Notes: generated by a model from the letters alone, not told the origin. Positions 14,161 to 22,308 are shown, numbered from the stretch's first letter. The stretch: 35,933 bases of DNA from Actinomycetes bacterium (GCA_025363635.1 JANYDL010000013.1:1-35933), one strand, 5' to 3'. A program made the numbers and translations.

Positions 14161-15105
14161 ATGAAAAAGAGTTTCTGGATCCCAACTCTTGTGCTGATTT
14201 TGGGCGCTGGACTTGGCCTTTCGAATTACTCCGCATCTGCTGCCGATCGCATCAAGCAGATGTGTCCGTACGATTATTTTCCCAATCTTTCTAATTCCGT
14301 AGGCGCTGGACAGAATTATTCAAAGCCAGATATTTCGGTGGCGTGCACGCCATCGGAGGCCATTGTCGAATCCAATGGCATGATCAGTTTTCCTTTCGTC
14401 AAGATGACTCCTAATTCTTTGAAAGAGCAGGATTGGACATGGCACATTCCGCTTTCTCCAAAAGTGGCATCGACTACCACCTCTATTAAAAATGTACTCG
14501 GAACTTTGGGATTTACTGTTACTGGACTGCCGATTTATGGACCAACTGAGGGGCCGATGCCTGCATCTCAGTCATTTGGAGATCCGGCGTATAACAAGAT
14601 CTTAGATTCTTGTGGCGGGCACACGGGGCCATCAAGTGAATATCATCAACATGCGATTTACTTAGCCGCCGCGTGCAATCTCTCCAAGCAAACTATCGTG
14701 GGATACGCGCTTGATGGTTTTCCAATCTACAACGGAGTGGGTTGCCTCGATAAAGCGTGCAAGACCACAGCGAAAATGACTTCTGGTTATGTGATGACAG
14801 GAAACCCAACGACGAATAGTTGGGACGCATATACATATACAAAAAGCACTAAGACATCAGTGTTAGACGCTTGCAATGGTCGCACTGAACCCGATGGAAC
14901 TTACGGCTATCACATCACTGAAACATTTCCCTACATCATTGGTTGCTATAAAGGAACGCCAACTCAGCAAGAAGGAAAGTCAGCAGCCGCGATGGCTCCG
15001 ATGAAAATGGGTCCAGGACAAGGTGCTGCGCCAAAGCGGCCAGAACTAGATCGAAAAAGAATGTCTCCGCCCCCGGTGCTCGCGAAAAATATCAGCAAGA
15101 ACTAA
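14161..15105 (+). CDS. Secreted YHYH-domain protein
   Basis: A 314-residue exported protein. A signal peptide occupies about residues 1-28, with a hydrophobic core (IPTLVLILGAGLGL) ending at SASAAD. The mature part matches YHYH-domain proteins: a DSCGGHTGPSSEYHQHAIY block near 160, YALDGFPIYNG, and GTYGYHITETFPYIIGCYKG near the end of the domain (about 265). His/Cys-rich blocks suggest metal binding, but the biochemical function of the family is not established. The last 40 residues are a Met/Pro/Lys-rich tail. There is no clear ribosome site, so translation may be leaderless. The stop overlaps the convergent amidotransferase by 4 nt. Confidence 0.85.
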   Translation: MKKSFWIPTLVLILGAGLGLSNYSASAADRIKQMCPYDYFPNLSNSVGAGQNYSKPDISVACTPSEAIVESNGMISFPFVKMTPNSLKEQDWTWHIPLSPKVASTTTSIKNVLGTLGFTVTGLPIYGPTEGPMPASQSFGDPAYNKILDSCGGHTGPSSEYHQHAIYLAAACNLSKQTIVGYALDGFPIYNGVGCLDKACKTTAKMTSGYVMTGNPTTNSWDAYTYTKSTKTSVLDACNGRTEPDGTYGYHITETFPYIIGCYKGTPTQQEGKSAAAMAPMKMGPGQGAAPKRPELDRKRMSPPPVLAKNISKN

Positions 15106-15842
15106 AGGGCGACAATCTTCATTGCGAAAGTTTTTCGATCGACAACCATGACATGATGATTAGGAAGCACAACCCATCCCTCTTGTGGCCACCCACTTGA
15201 GGCAACTACTACTCCCTCAGCATCACTTCGGTATTTCAATTCATAATAGGTTTCATCGCCAAACGAGGGACGTTTTGCAGGATCGTGCTCGCAAATGGCG
15301 ATGTACGTCTCTTCATTCATGATCATCGCGTTGATACTTGAGTACTCGCATGCGTTTTTGATCTGGGCGACACCTTTGAGTACTCCCTCGATAAATCCAT
15401 ACTTCTCAATAGAGGTGAGCAACGCATAAAAATACCTTTCGCTATCGGTCTCCCCGGTGATGTTGGCCATGAACTCTGGACCAATAAAAGGTTCAAGGGA
15501 TGAAGGGGGTTTGATCGAACCATTGTGGGTAAATGTGAAATCTCGATAGATAAATGGGTGAGCGTTGTTTTCACTAATCGGCAGGCCAGCGGTTGCCCAG
15601 CGAAGATGCAATAAACCCCCGTCAGCGCGGGATTCACTGATGGCTGATGCAAATTGAGGGCTGGTGTGGGCCATTTCGGCAGCGCGCAGGAGGTGGGCGA
15701 TCTTCTCATCATGGCCAATCGTGGAAACCCCCCATCCGTGGCAATGAATAGAGGAAAGGGCGACGAATTCATCAAATCCCGCGCCAGCGATCTGGGGGAA
15801 AGAAGTCTTCTCGTGCGAGACATACCCCATCAAACGACACAT
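15102..15842 (-). CDS. Class II (Ntn-type) glutamine amidotransferase
   Basis: A 246-residue Ntn-hydrolase. After Met removal the N-terminal nucleophile is Cys2 (MCRLMGYVS). Other family motifs are SSIHCHGWGVS, LLHLRWATAG, ENNAHPF and FTHNGSIKP. This is a stand-alone GAT-II domain of the EgtC/YafJ type, which hydrolyses gamma-glutamyl amides. ATG 15842 is the start because the catalytic Cys must be residue 2; AAGGA lies 9 nt upstream, while the in-frame TTG at 15848 would bury the Cys. It diverges from the permease/ligase operon, so it may release glutamate from gamma-glutamyl intermediates made there; that link is inference. Confidence 0.88.
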   Translation of the reverse strand: MCRLMGYVSHEKTSFPQIAGAGFDEFVALSSIHCHGWGVSTIGHDEKIAHLLRAAEMAHTSPQFASAISESRADGGLLHLRWATAGLPISENNAHPFIYRDFTFTHNGSIKPPSSLEPFIGPEFMANITGETDSERYFYALLTSIEKYGFIEGVLKGVAQIKNACEYSSINAMIMNEETYIAICEHDPAKRPSFGDETYYELKYRSDAEGVVVASSGWPQEGWVVLPNHHVMVVDRKTFAMKIVAL

Positions 15843-15855
15843 TAGCAAGGTCCTT

Positions 15856-15885
15856 ATCTCTCAAAATCTCTCAAAATCTCTCAAA
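15856..15885. repeat. Three tandem 10-bp repeats before the amidotransferase start
   Basis: Three perfect copies of ATCTCTCAAA lie directly upstream of the class II amidotransferase ribosome site. A 10-bp period puts every copy on the same DNA face, as expected for an activator or repressor array. In mRNA orientation they read TTTGAGAGAT. They could also be simple slippage repeats. Confidence 0.55.
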
Positions 15886-15956
15886 TCCCGATGCTACCGC
15901 GAATGTAAGAAAACAATTGAGAGGAATTCACGCAACTTTTACAAAAAGAAGTGCAC

Positions 15957-15971
15957 ATTTGTGAGACAAAT
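15957..15971. promoter_or_regulatory. Candidate GntR/FadR-type operator
   Basis: ATTTGTGAGACAAAT is a perfect 6-bp inverted repeat with a 3-nt spacer and fits the TNGTNNNACNA pattern known for FadR-subfamily GntR regulators. It lies between the divergent amidotransferase and the permease-ligase operon, 107 nt before the permease start. No GntR gene is present in the window. Confidence 0.5.
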
Positions 15972-16007
15972 TACACGTGACGAGGCACACTATCCCCTAG
16001 AAAGCCT

Positions 16008-16025
16008 TTCGGTATCCCCACCGAA
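16008..16025 (+). other. Hairpin in the permease leader
   Basis: TTCGGT-ATCCCC-ACCGAA forms a 6-bp stem about 55 nt before the permease start, followed by a GC-rich CGCGGACTCGCG stem (16043-16054) just ahead of the ribosome site. The leader could be a structured regulatory RNA; no known riboswitch class is recognised. Confidence 0.35.
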
Positions 16026-16077
16026 GCGTACGACGTGAGCCAACGCGGACTCGCGGTTATCGCCTGTAGGAGGAATC

Positions 16078-17631
16078 TTGCCAAATAGAACAGATGACGA
16101 GCGTCGCTTAGCCGAGCTCGGATATAAACAGGAGCTCAATCGAAGTTGGAGCGGGTTCTCCAACTTTGCGATTTCGTTCTCCATCATTTCAATCCTCGCC
16201 GGTTGCTTCACGACCTTCGCACAAGGGTGGAATAACGGCGGACCGATCGCTATCTCAATCGGCTGGCCCGTAATCTCGGCCCTCATCCTTATTATTGGAT
16301 TTTGCATGTCAGAACTCGCTTCGGCTTATCCAACATCCGGAGGAATTTACTGGTGGGCCTCCAAACTCGGCGGAGCAAAGGCTGGGTTCTTTACCGGTTG
16401 GTTAAACCTCATCGGGCTTCTCGCGGTAACAGCCTCGGTTGGTTATGGAGCAGCGACATTCCTTAACATTTTGATCGGTGATATTTCGCCTAAGTACGCC
16501 ACGAGCTTTATGGGCGGGGACTACCTCAAACAACAGTTTGCTTGGTTCGTCATCTTGATGTTGCTCGTAACTCTGATCAATATCTTCGGGGGTCACCTAC
16601 TTGCAATCATCAATAACGTCTCAGTCTGGTGGCACGTATTCGGTGCAGCCACGGTTATTGGTATTTTGATCTTCGCACCTTCACATCACCAATCACTGAA
16701 GTGGATGTTTACTACCCAGATCAACAACTCAGGATTTGGTGGAGGTAGTACCGGCTACTGGCTCTACGTCTTACCTCTTGGATTCTTGTTGACCCAATAC
16801 ACGATTACAGGATTTGATGCATCCGCTCACCTTTCCGAGGAGACGCAAGGCGCCCACCTAGCAGCGGCTAAAGGCATCTGGCAGTCAATCTTCTACTCCG
16901 CAATTGGTGGATACATCTTGTTGATGGCATTCCTATATGCCGCGACTCAGACCGACATCATCAACTCCTTTGACACAAAGGTGAATCCATACGGTGGCGG
17001 ATCAATCATCACCCTGCTTATCACCGCACTTGGCGATGGGGCGCTCTTTAAATTAGTAATGATCATTACGACCGCCGGACAGATATTCTGCGTTGCCGCT
17101 TGCCTTACATCCTGCTCGCGCATGATGTATGCATTCTCGCGAGACGGTGCGGTACCTGGAGGACGGCTTTGGAAGAAAGTTAACAAGCACCGCGTGCCTT
17201 TGAACGCTGTTCTTGTCTCCTCTGTCATCGGAATCTTGATCACCGTGCCAGCTCTTTACAAGAGTCCATCGGGTGCTCCAACCGCTTTCTACGCCGTTGT
17301 ATCGGTCTCCGTTATTGGACTTTATCTCGCATTCTTGATTCCAATTTACCTTCGTTGGAAAATCGGAGATAAATTTGTTCCTGGAGAATGGCACAATGGT
17401 TCACGATACAAGTGGATGAATATTGTCGCATCAGTAGAAATCGTTGTTATTTCAGTTTACTTCATCCTTCCTTTCGCACCGGCTGGAGTTCCCGGAAATA
17501 AGGACTTCACATGGACTGCAGTTAACTACGCGCCAATTCTTGCTGGTGGATCTCTTCTCGTCATTTGGATTTGGTGGCAGATGTCCGCAAAGAAATGGTT
17601 CAAAGGTCCAATCCGAACTATCGATAACTAA
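16078..17631 (+). CDS. APC-superfamily amino acid/amine permease
   Basis: A 517-residue membrane protein with about 12 hydrophobic helices. The N-terminus reads RLAELGYKQELNRSWSGFSNFAISFSIISI, the typical opening of amino-acid/GABA/polyamine permeases. The TM2-3 region SAYPTSGGIYWWASKLGG is another family signature. The start is TTG 16078, supported by a near-perfect AGGAGGAATC ribosome site 4-5 nt upstream; no ATG fits. It is the first gene of a run with a glutamine-synthetase-like ligase, aldehyde dehydrogenase and SDR. That context points to uptake of an amine or amino alcohol. A strong terminator separates it from the ligase gene, so it may be expressed at a different level. Confidence 0.88.
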   Translation: MPNRTDDERRLAELGYKQELNRSWSGFSNFAISFSIISILAGCFTTFAQGWNNGGPIAISIGWPVISALILIIGFCMSELASAYPTSGGIYWWASKLGGAKAGFFTGWLNLIGLLAVTASVGYGAATFLNILIGDISPKYATSFMGGDYLKQQFAWFVILMLLVTLINIFGGHLLAIINNVSVWWHVFGAATVIGILIFAPSHHQSLKWMFTTQINNSGFGGGSTGYWLYVLPLGFLLTQYTITGFDASAHLSEETQGAHLAAAKGIWQSIFYSAIGGYILLMAFLYAATQTDIINSFDTKVNPYGGGSIITLLITALGDGALFKLVMIITTAGQIFCVAACLTSCSRMMYAFSRDGAVPGGRLWKKVNKHRVPLNAVLVSSVIGILITVPALYKSPSGAPTAFYAVVSVSVIGLYLAFLIPIYLRWKIGDKFVPGEWHNGSRYKWMNIVASVEIVVISVYFILPFAPAGVPGNKDFTWTAVNYAPILAGGSLLVIWIWWQMSAKKWFKGPIRTIDN

Positions 17632-17643
17632 GCAATACGTCAT

Positions 17644-17678
17644 AAAAGAACCCGTCGCTCATGCGGCGGGTTCTTTTA
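17644..17678 (+). terminator. Rho-independent terminator after the permease
   Basis: AAAGAACCCG and CGGGTTCTTT flank an inner CGC/GCG stem with a TCAT loop (one T-G pair), followed by TATT. It lies 12 nt after the permease stop. Downstream genes need read-through or the AT-rich region 17675-17716 as their own promoter. Confidence 0.85.
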
Positions 17679-17716
17679 TTGATTAATAAAGTTTTTCAAC
17701 ACTTTCTTCACAGTAG

Positions 17717-19126
17717 ATGAGAACTGGCGGGGTTGCGAATTCAATGGAAACTGGAATACTTGCCAACATGTCAACTTATAGCGTAGATGAACTTAAAAAA
17801 GATATTGAGAGCAAGAAGATCGATACAGTGATCGTCGCGATGACAGATATGCAAGGTCGGTTAGTTGGAAAAAGAATTCATGGAGAACATTTTCTCAATG
17901 ACACCCTCGCCCACGGTACTGAAGGATGTAACTATCTCCTTGCGGTAGACATGGACAACAACACCGTACAGGGCTACGAGATGTCATCGTGGGAACGCGG
18001 GTACAGCGACTTCGTAATGGCCCCTGATATGGCAACACTTCGACGCGTGCCATGGCAAGAAGGCGCCGCGATGGTCTTGGCGGATGTGAAGTGGCTGGAC
18101 GATAAAGATGTCGTAGCCTCTCCTCGCCAGATTCTTCGCAAGCAAGTTGACGCTCTCGCTTCTCACGGTATGAAAGCAATGGTCGGCACCGAACTTGAAT
18201 TCGTTGTCTTTGATAATTCCTACGAAGATGCTTGGAACCGTCACTACATAGGTCTGACTCCGGTCAACCAGTACAACGTTGACTACTCACTCATGGGCGG
18301 AGCGCGCATCGAGCCACTCCTGCGCGAAATTCGTCTTGCCATGTCCGGTGCCAACATGATGGTGGAATCAGTCAAGGGCGAGTGCAACTTCGGCCAGCAC
18401 GAGATCGCATTTAGGTATTCCGACGCTCTGAGCAACTGCGACAACCACGTCATATATAAGAATGGTGCAAAGGAAATTGCTGCCGCTGCTGGATACGCCC
18501 TGACATTCATGGCTAAGCCCAATGAGAAGGAAGGCAACTCCTCTCACATCCACTGCTCGTTCCGCGGACTCGATGACTCCATGGTGATGGTCGATGATGG
18601 CGACAAAGAACACGGCATGAGCGATATCGGGCGCCAATTCATCGCAGGACAGATTGCTCACCTTCAAGAGCTTTCACTGATGTTCGCTCCAAATATAAAC
18701 TCGTACAAGCGCTATGTGCCTGGATCCTTTGCGCCAACGGCTATTCGCTGGGGACGTGATAACCGCACATGTGCACTGCGGTTGGTCGGACACGGCGGCG
18801 GATTGCGACTTGAAAATCGCGTACCTGGTGGAGATGTGAACCCATATCTGGCGGTCGCTGGAATCATCGCGGCCGGCCTTGATGGCATCAAGAAACAATT
18901 GCCACTAGAACCTGCGTTTGAAGGCAACGCCTACGCTTCAGATTCCAAACGCGTCACCCCCACAATGCAACAAGCTCAAAAGTTGTGGGCAGAGAGCGCG
19001 TGGGTCAAAGAAGTATTCGGATCTGAAGTCCAAGCCCATTATGCCAATATGGCTGAGATCGAACTATCCGCTTACGGCAAAGCCGTTACCGACTGGGAAC
19101 TATTCCGCAACTTCGAAAGGTCTTGA
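17717..19126 (+). CDS. Glutamine-synthetase-like gamma-glutamyl-amine ligase
   Basis: A GS-fold protein of 452-469 residues. GS motifs include the beta-grasp segment VAMTDMQGRLVGKR, catalytic GTELEFVVFD, GECNFGQHEIAFRYSD, NSSHIHCSF (ATP/glutamate site), SYKRYVPGSFAPTAIRWGRDNRTCALR and the C-terminal ENRVPGGDVNPYLA. It lacks the adenylylation-loop Tyr context of biosynthetic GlnA. It resembles the GlnA-like ligases (PuuA, actinobacterial GlnA3/GlnA4) that gamma-glutamylate polyamines or ethanolamine. Starts at 17717, 17744 or 17768 are in frame; MSTYSVDELKK at 17768 is where the fold begins and may be the true start. It is followed at 4 nt by the aldehyde dehydrogenase. The substrate is inferred. 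Confidence 0.9.
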   Translation: MRTGGVANSMETGILANMSTYSVDELKKDIESKKIDTVIVAMTDMQGRLVGKRIHGEHFLNDTLAHGTEGCNYLLAVDMDNNTVQGYEMSSWERGYSDFVMAPDMATLRRVPWQEGAAMVLADVKWLDDKDVVASPRQILRKQVDALASHGMKAMVGTELEFVVFDNSYEDAWNRHYIGLTPVNQYNVDYSLMGGARIEPLLREIRLAMSGANMMVESVKGECNFGQHEIAFRYSDALSNCDNHVIYKNGAKEIAAAAGYALTFMAKPNEKEGNSSHIHCSFRGLDDSMVMVDDGDKEHGMSDIGRQFIAGQIAHLQELSLMFAPNINSYKRYVPGSFAPTAIRWGRDNRTCALRLVGHGGGLRLENRVPGGDVNPYLAVAGIIAAGLDGIKKQLPLEPAFEGNAYASDSKRVTPTMQQAQKLWAESAWVKEVFGSEVQAHYANMAEIELSAYGKAVTDWELFRNFERS

Positions 19127-19130
19127 TTCT

Positions 19131-20486
19131 GTGTCAACGTATGACGTTATTAACCCCGCAACTGAAAAACTTGTCACAACTATCGAACACCTCGACCTAT
19201 CTGGCACGGATGCCGTCATCGCAAGAGCCGCGAAAGCTTTTGAAACGTGGCGACATGTCGCACCAGGTGAGCGTGGCAAGATGCTTCGTCGCTTTGCAGA
19301 CGTTGTCGCAGAGCACAAAGAAGAGTTGGCGCAATTAGAAATTGCGAACTCTGGCCACACTCGCGGAAATGCTTTATGGGAAGTCGATAACGTCGTCAAT
19401 GTTTTGACGTATTACTCGGCGGCCCCTGAGCGACTCTTCGGTCGTCAAATTCCCGTCCCTGGTGGTATCGACGTCACATTTAAAGAACCACTTGGAGTTG
19501 TCGCAGTGATTGTTCCGTGGAACTTCCCGATGCCAATTGCCGGTTGGGGTTTTGCTCCAGCGCTCGCTGCAGGAAACACCGTCGTCTTAAAACCTGCCGA
19601 GTACACGCCACTTACTGCGATGAAGTTGGGCGAACTTGCACTTCTTGCTGGAATTCCTGAAGGCGTATTCAACGTTCTGCCAGGCAAAGGAAGCGTCATC
19701 GGTGCTCGCTTTGTAACACATCCTGCAGTACGCAAGGTTGTCTTCACGGGTTCCACTGAAGTTGGTAAATCAATTATGGCTGGCTGTGCCGATCAAGTGA
19801 AGCGGGTGACCTTAGAACTCGGTGGCAAAAGTTCTAACATAATCTTCGCCGACGCCGACATCGCAAAGGCAGCAGCAAGTGCGCCTGGATCAGTATTCGA
19901 TAATGCGGGACAAGATTGCTGTGCACGTTCGCGCATCCTGATTCAAAAGAGCGCTTTCGATACCTTCATGGAGCACTTTGAAGTCGCAGTCAAGAAATTC
20001 CGTGTGGAAGATCCTTCACTGGCAACGGCCGACATGGGCCCACTTATCTCGAAGAAGCAATTTGATGCTGTTTCTTCTTTCTTGGATGAGCCAGTGGCAT
20101 TTACTGGATCTGCACCAACTGGTGCCGGGTACTGGATGGCACCTACCGTTTTGCTACCCAAGAACACACAAGCCCGTTCGTGGCGTGAAGAAGTCTTTGG
20201 TCCCGTCGTCTCAGTCATGACTTTTGAGGACGAGGCAGAAGGTATAGCCATGGCAAATGACAGCGAATATGGCTTATCTGGATCGATCTGGACCCGAGAT
20301 GTCGGTCGAGCCCTTCGAGTCTCTCGTGCAATTGAAACTGGAAATCTTTCCGTCAATTCGCATTCATCGGTTCGTTTTTGGACACCATTTGGTGGATTCA
20401 AGCAATCAGGACTTGGGCGCGAGCTTGGTCCCGACGCACTAGATTCATTTACAGAGGTAAAGAACGTTTTCATATCTAACGACTAA
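19131..20486 (+). CDS. NAD(P)-dependent aldehyde dehydrogenase
   Basis: A 451-residue ALDH. The Rossmann and active-site motifs are all present: VVAVIVPWNFPMPIAGWGFAPAL, NTVVLKPAEYTP, VFTGSTEVGKSIM, the general base Glu in VTLELGGKSSNI, the nucleophile Cys in NAGQDCCARSR, and EEVFGPVVSVM near the C-terminus. The start is GTG 19131, 4 nt after the ligase stop, with AAAGG about 10 nt upstream; a longer frame that begins inside the ligase gene is rejected. In PuuA-type pathways an ALDH oxidises the gamma-glutamyl aldehyde to the acid. The position between the ligase and an SDR fits that role; the substrate is not determinable here. Confidence 0.93.
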   Translation: MSTYDVINPATEKLVTTIEHLDLSGTDAVIARAAKAFETWRHVAPGERGKMLRRFADVVAEHKEELAQLEIANSGHTRGNALWEVDNVVNVLTYYSAAPERLFGRQIPVPGGIDVTFKEPLGVVAVIVPWNFPMPIAGWGFAPALAAGNTVVLKPAEYTPLTAMKLGELALLAGIPEGVFNVLPGKGSVIGARFVTHPAVRKVVFTGSTEVGKSIMAGCADQVKRVTLELGGKSSNIIFADADIAKAAASAPGSVFDNAGQDCCARSRILIQKSAFDTFMEHFEVAVKKFRVEDPSLATADMGPLISKKQFDAVSSFLDEPVAFTGSAPTGAGYWMAPTVLLPKNTQARSWREEVFGPVVSVMTFEDEAEGIAMANDSEYGLSGSIWTRDVGRALRVSRAIETGNLSVNSHSSVRFWTPFGGFKQSGLGRELGPDALDSFTEVKNVFISND

Positions 20487-20513
20487 GTACAACGATAAGG
20501 GAGCAATAGAAAT

Positions 20514-21287
20514 ATGTCACAACGTCTAGAAGGTCGCGTCGCAACTATTACTGGCGGCGGAAGTGGAATTGGTTTTGCTACCGCAAAACGATTCGCAAGC
20601 GAAGGCGCCAAAGTCGTCATCGTGGATATGAATACTGAGTCGGGCGAGGCTGCTGCAAAGGAAGTAGGCGGAATATTTGTTAAGGCCGATGTCACAAATA
20701 CCGCCGATGTAGAAAATATGTACAAGGTTGCCTTTGATACGTATGGTCGCATTGATATCGCATTTAACAACGCAGGTATTTCACCCCCTGATGATGACTC
20801 GATTCTCACAACAGGACTAGATGCATGGGATCGCGTAAACCGCGTCAACCTCACTAGCGTCTTTCTCTGCTGCAAGTATGTAATTCCCTACATGCAAAAG
20901 GCGGGCAAGGGTTCCATCATCAACACTGCATCATTTGTTGCGACGATGGGCGCTGCTACCTCGCAGATTGCGTACACCGCATCAAAAGGTGGCGTGCTAT
21001 CGATGAGTCGCGAACTCGGCGTGCAATTTGCACGTGAGGGCATCCGCGTTAACGCTCTCTCTCCTGGACCGGTCAACACTCCTTTGCTTATGGAGTTATT
21101 TGCCAAGGACAAAGAGCGAGCCGCACGTCGCCTCGTCCATATCCCCATAGGTCGTTTTGCTGACGCATCGGAAATCGCAGCAGCGGTTGCCTTCTTGGCA
21201 AGTGATGACTCGTCCTTTATTACCGCTTCAAACTTCTTAGTAGATGGTGGTATTTCAGGAGCGTATGTAACTCCGCTTGATGCCTAA
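20514..21287 (+). CDS. SDR-family NAD(P)-dependent alcohol dehydrogenase
   Basis: A 257-residue classical short-chain dehydrogenase. Motifs: TGGGSGIG at 14-21 (cofactor), NNAGIS near 90, catalytic Ser in INTASFVATMG and the YTASK Tyr/Lys pair near 154, PGPVNTP after the active site. Asp39 after the second strand (VVIVDMN) favours NAD. AAGGGAG precedes the ATG. As the last gene of the run it could oxidise the hydroxyl of a gamma-glutamyl amino alcohol to the aldehyde used by the adjacent ALDH. A FabG-like reductase role cannot be excluded. A strong hairpin follows 11 nt after the stop. Confidence 0.9.
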   Translation: MSQRLEGRVATITGGGSGIGFATAKRFASEGAKVVIVDMNTESGEAAAKEVGGIFVKADVTNTADVENMYKVAFDTYGRIDIAFNNAGISPPDDDSILTTGLDAWDRVNRVNLTSVFLCCKYVIPYMQKAGKGSIINTASFVATMGAATSQIAYTASKGGVLSMSRELGVQFAREGIRVNALSPGPVNTPLLMELFAKDKERAARRLVHIPIGRFADASEIAAAVAFLASDDSSFITASNFLVDGGISGAYVTPLDA

Positions 21288-21298
21288 TTAGTCCTGAG

Positions 21299-21335
21299 AC
21301 AAACGCCCCTTCGATTCTTTCGAGGGGGCGTTTGT
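21299..21335 (+). terminator. Terminator of the catabolic operon
   Basis: ACAAACGCCCC and GGGGCGTTTGT form a perfect 11-bp stem around a 15-nt loop (21310-21324). The poly-T is only TTTGT, moderate for an intrinsic terminator, but its place right after the SDR stop supports the call. Confidence 0.75.
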
Positions 21336-21349
21336 ATACCCACAGCTCT

Positions 21350-21377
21350 TATAATTCTATACAGAATACTGTACAGT
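21350..21377 (+). promoter_or_regulatory. Promoter and operator of the Phd/RelE-type pair
   Basis: A consensus -10 TATAAT lies at 21350-21355. It is followed by overlapping inverted repeats ACAG-AATA-CTGT (21361-21372) and the perfect palindrome ACTGTACAGT (21368-21377), which ends 6 nt before the antitoxin ATG. This is the expected autoregulatory site for a Phd/YefM antitoxin. A good -35 is not evident. Confidence 0.65.
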
Positions 21378-21383
21378 TTGAGC

Positions 21384-21713
21384 ATGAAGAAATTACTCGA
21401 ATCGGCGCAAACCTTTTCAATTACCGAGGCCGCTGAACGGGGTCTCCCCTCTGTTGTGAGAAGCGCAAATGCTGGCACAGATTTTATTATCGAACGTCAT
21501 GGAAAGCCTCAAGCGGTCATTCTGGGTATGGAGAGCATCCACAAACTCGAAGAACTTGAAAAAGACCTTCAGAGCGCCGCTTTAGTCTTAAGTCGCGTTG
21601 CCACTGACAACGGAAATCGCACCGATCTCGACGAAGTTATCAAGAAATTCGGCTTCGATCCAAGGAAATTGCGCGCCGAAGTACTCAATCAATTCGAAAT
21701 TACAGAAGATTAA
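21384..21713 (+). CDS. Phd/YefM-family antitoxin
   Basis: A 109-residue protein starting MKKLLESAQTFSITEAAERG. The Phd/YefM fold is suggested by the N-terminal ITEAAERGLPSVVRSANAGTDFIIERHGKPQAVILGMESIHKLEEL, which follows the beta-alpha-beta pattern with the 'I.RHGKP.AVI' strand. The acidic, flexible C-terminal part (about 60-109) would bind and block the toxin encoded 29 nt downstream. The ATG 21384 is preferred to an in-frame TTG at 21378. Autorepression through the adjacent palindromes is likely. Confidence 0.85.
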   Translation: MKKLLESAQTFSITEAAERGLPSVVRSANAGTDFIIERHGKPQAVILGMESIHKLEELEKDLQSAALVLSRVATDNGNRTDLDEVIKKFGFDPRKLRAEVLNQFEITED

Positions 21714-21742
21714 CGCCCTGTTTTTCCTAGCGTGAAAGACTT

Positions 21743-22294
21743 ATGGCTTACCTTCGATTAACTGATGCCGCGATCGAAGACCTCAATCATATCTTTCGAC
21801 GCGATCCTTCAATTCTGCGAATTGTCTTCACGAAACTCCTTCTTCTCGAAAAGAATCCCAAAGCTGGTGAGCCGCTTCTAAGTGACTTGATCGGTTGGCG
21901 AAAACTTACCGTCGGAAATCGACATTGGCGGATTATTTGGAGAATACAGACTGATGTACACGGAGAGATTGAAATTGAAATCGCCCAGGTCTGGGCAATT
22001 GGCGCTCGCAGCGATTCACAGATTTACAACGAAATGAAAGAAAGAATTGCATCCGTCTCTCCTTCACCGAATGCAACGGCTATCAGCGAGGTGTTTGCGC
22101 TATTTGGAGAAAAATTTGGAGAAAAATTTGGTGAATCTACTTCATTAGTCGAACCGAAGGATCATCCTGCTCCTCCATGGTTGCTCGAGCGACTGGAGCA
22201 CTCTGCCGGCATGAGAAAGGAACAAGTGCGCGGCCTTTCAGTAAACCAAGCTATGGAGATTTGGGAAGATTTCATCCGAAAAGAAAAGGATTAA
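21743..22294 (+). CDS. RelE/ParE-superfamily toxin with a long C-terminal extension
   Basis: A 183-residue protein. Residues 1-100 form a RelE/ParE-like core: LTDAAIEDLNHIFRRDPSILRIVFTKLLLLEKNP, GWRKLTVGNRHWRIIWRI, EIEIAQVWAIGARSD. Basic residues in RKLTVGNRHWRIIWR correspond to the usual RNA-contact strand. Standard family members end near 90-105 residues. Here about 80 more follow, starting with a tandem FGEKFGEKFGE repeat and ending in a helical, charged stretch (NQAMEIWEDFIRKEKD). It may target ribosome-bound mRNA or gyrase; this cannot be decided. The antitoxin is directly upstream. Confidence 0.8.
   Translation: MAYLRLTDAAIEDLNHIFRRDPSILRIVFTKLLLLEKNPKAGEPLLSDLIGWRKLTVGNRHWRIIWRIQTDVHGEIEIEIAQVWAIGARSDSQIYNEMKERIASVSPSPNATAISEVFALFGEKFGEKFGESTSLVEPKDHPAPPWLLERLEHSAGMRKEQVRGLSVNQAMEIWEDFIRKEKD
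22103..22135 (+). repeat. 12-bp in-frame tandem repeat in the toxin gene
   Basis: The unit TTTGGAGAAAAA occurs twice, followed by a partial TTTGGTGAA, encoding FGEKFGEKFGE at the junction between the toxin core and its extension. Tandem repeats of this kind can expand or contract without frameshift. Confidence 0.8.
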
Positions 22295-22308
22295 CTCTTC
22301 CAGCCGGC

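Noticed and set aside
15841-15890. CRISPR-like array
   Set aside because: Three contiguous 10-bp copies without spacers are a short tandem repeat, not a CRISPR array.
16000-16077. Known riboswitch class upstream of the permease
   Set aside because: No consensus of guanidine, glutamine, glycine or c-di-GMP riboswitches could be matched by eye; reported only as a structured leader.
18918-19130. N-terminal extension of the aldehyde dehydrogenase frame
   Set aside because: It lies inside the ligase gene in another frame; GTG 19131 matches the family start and operon spacing.
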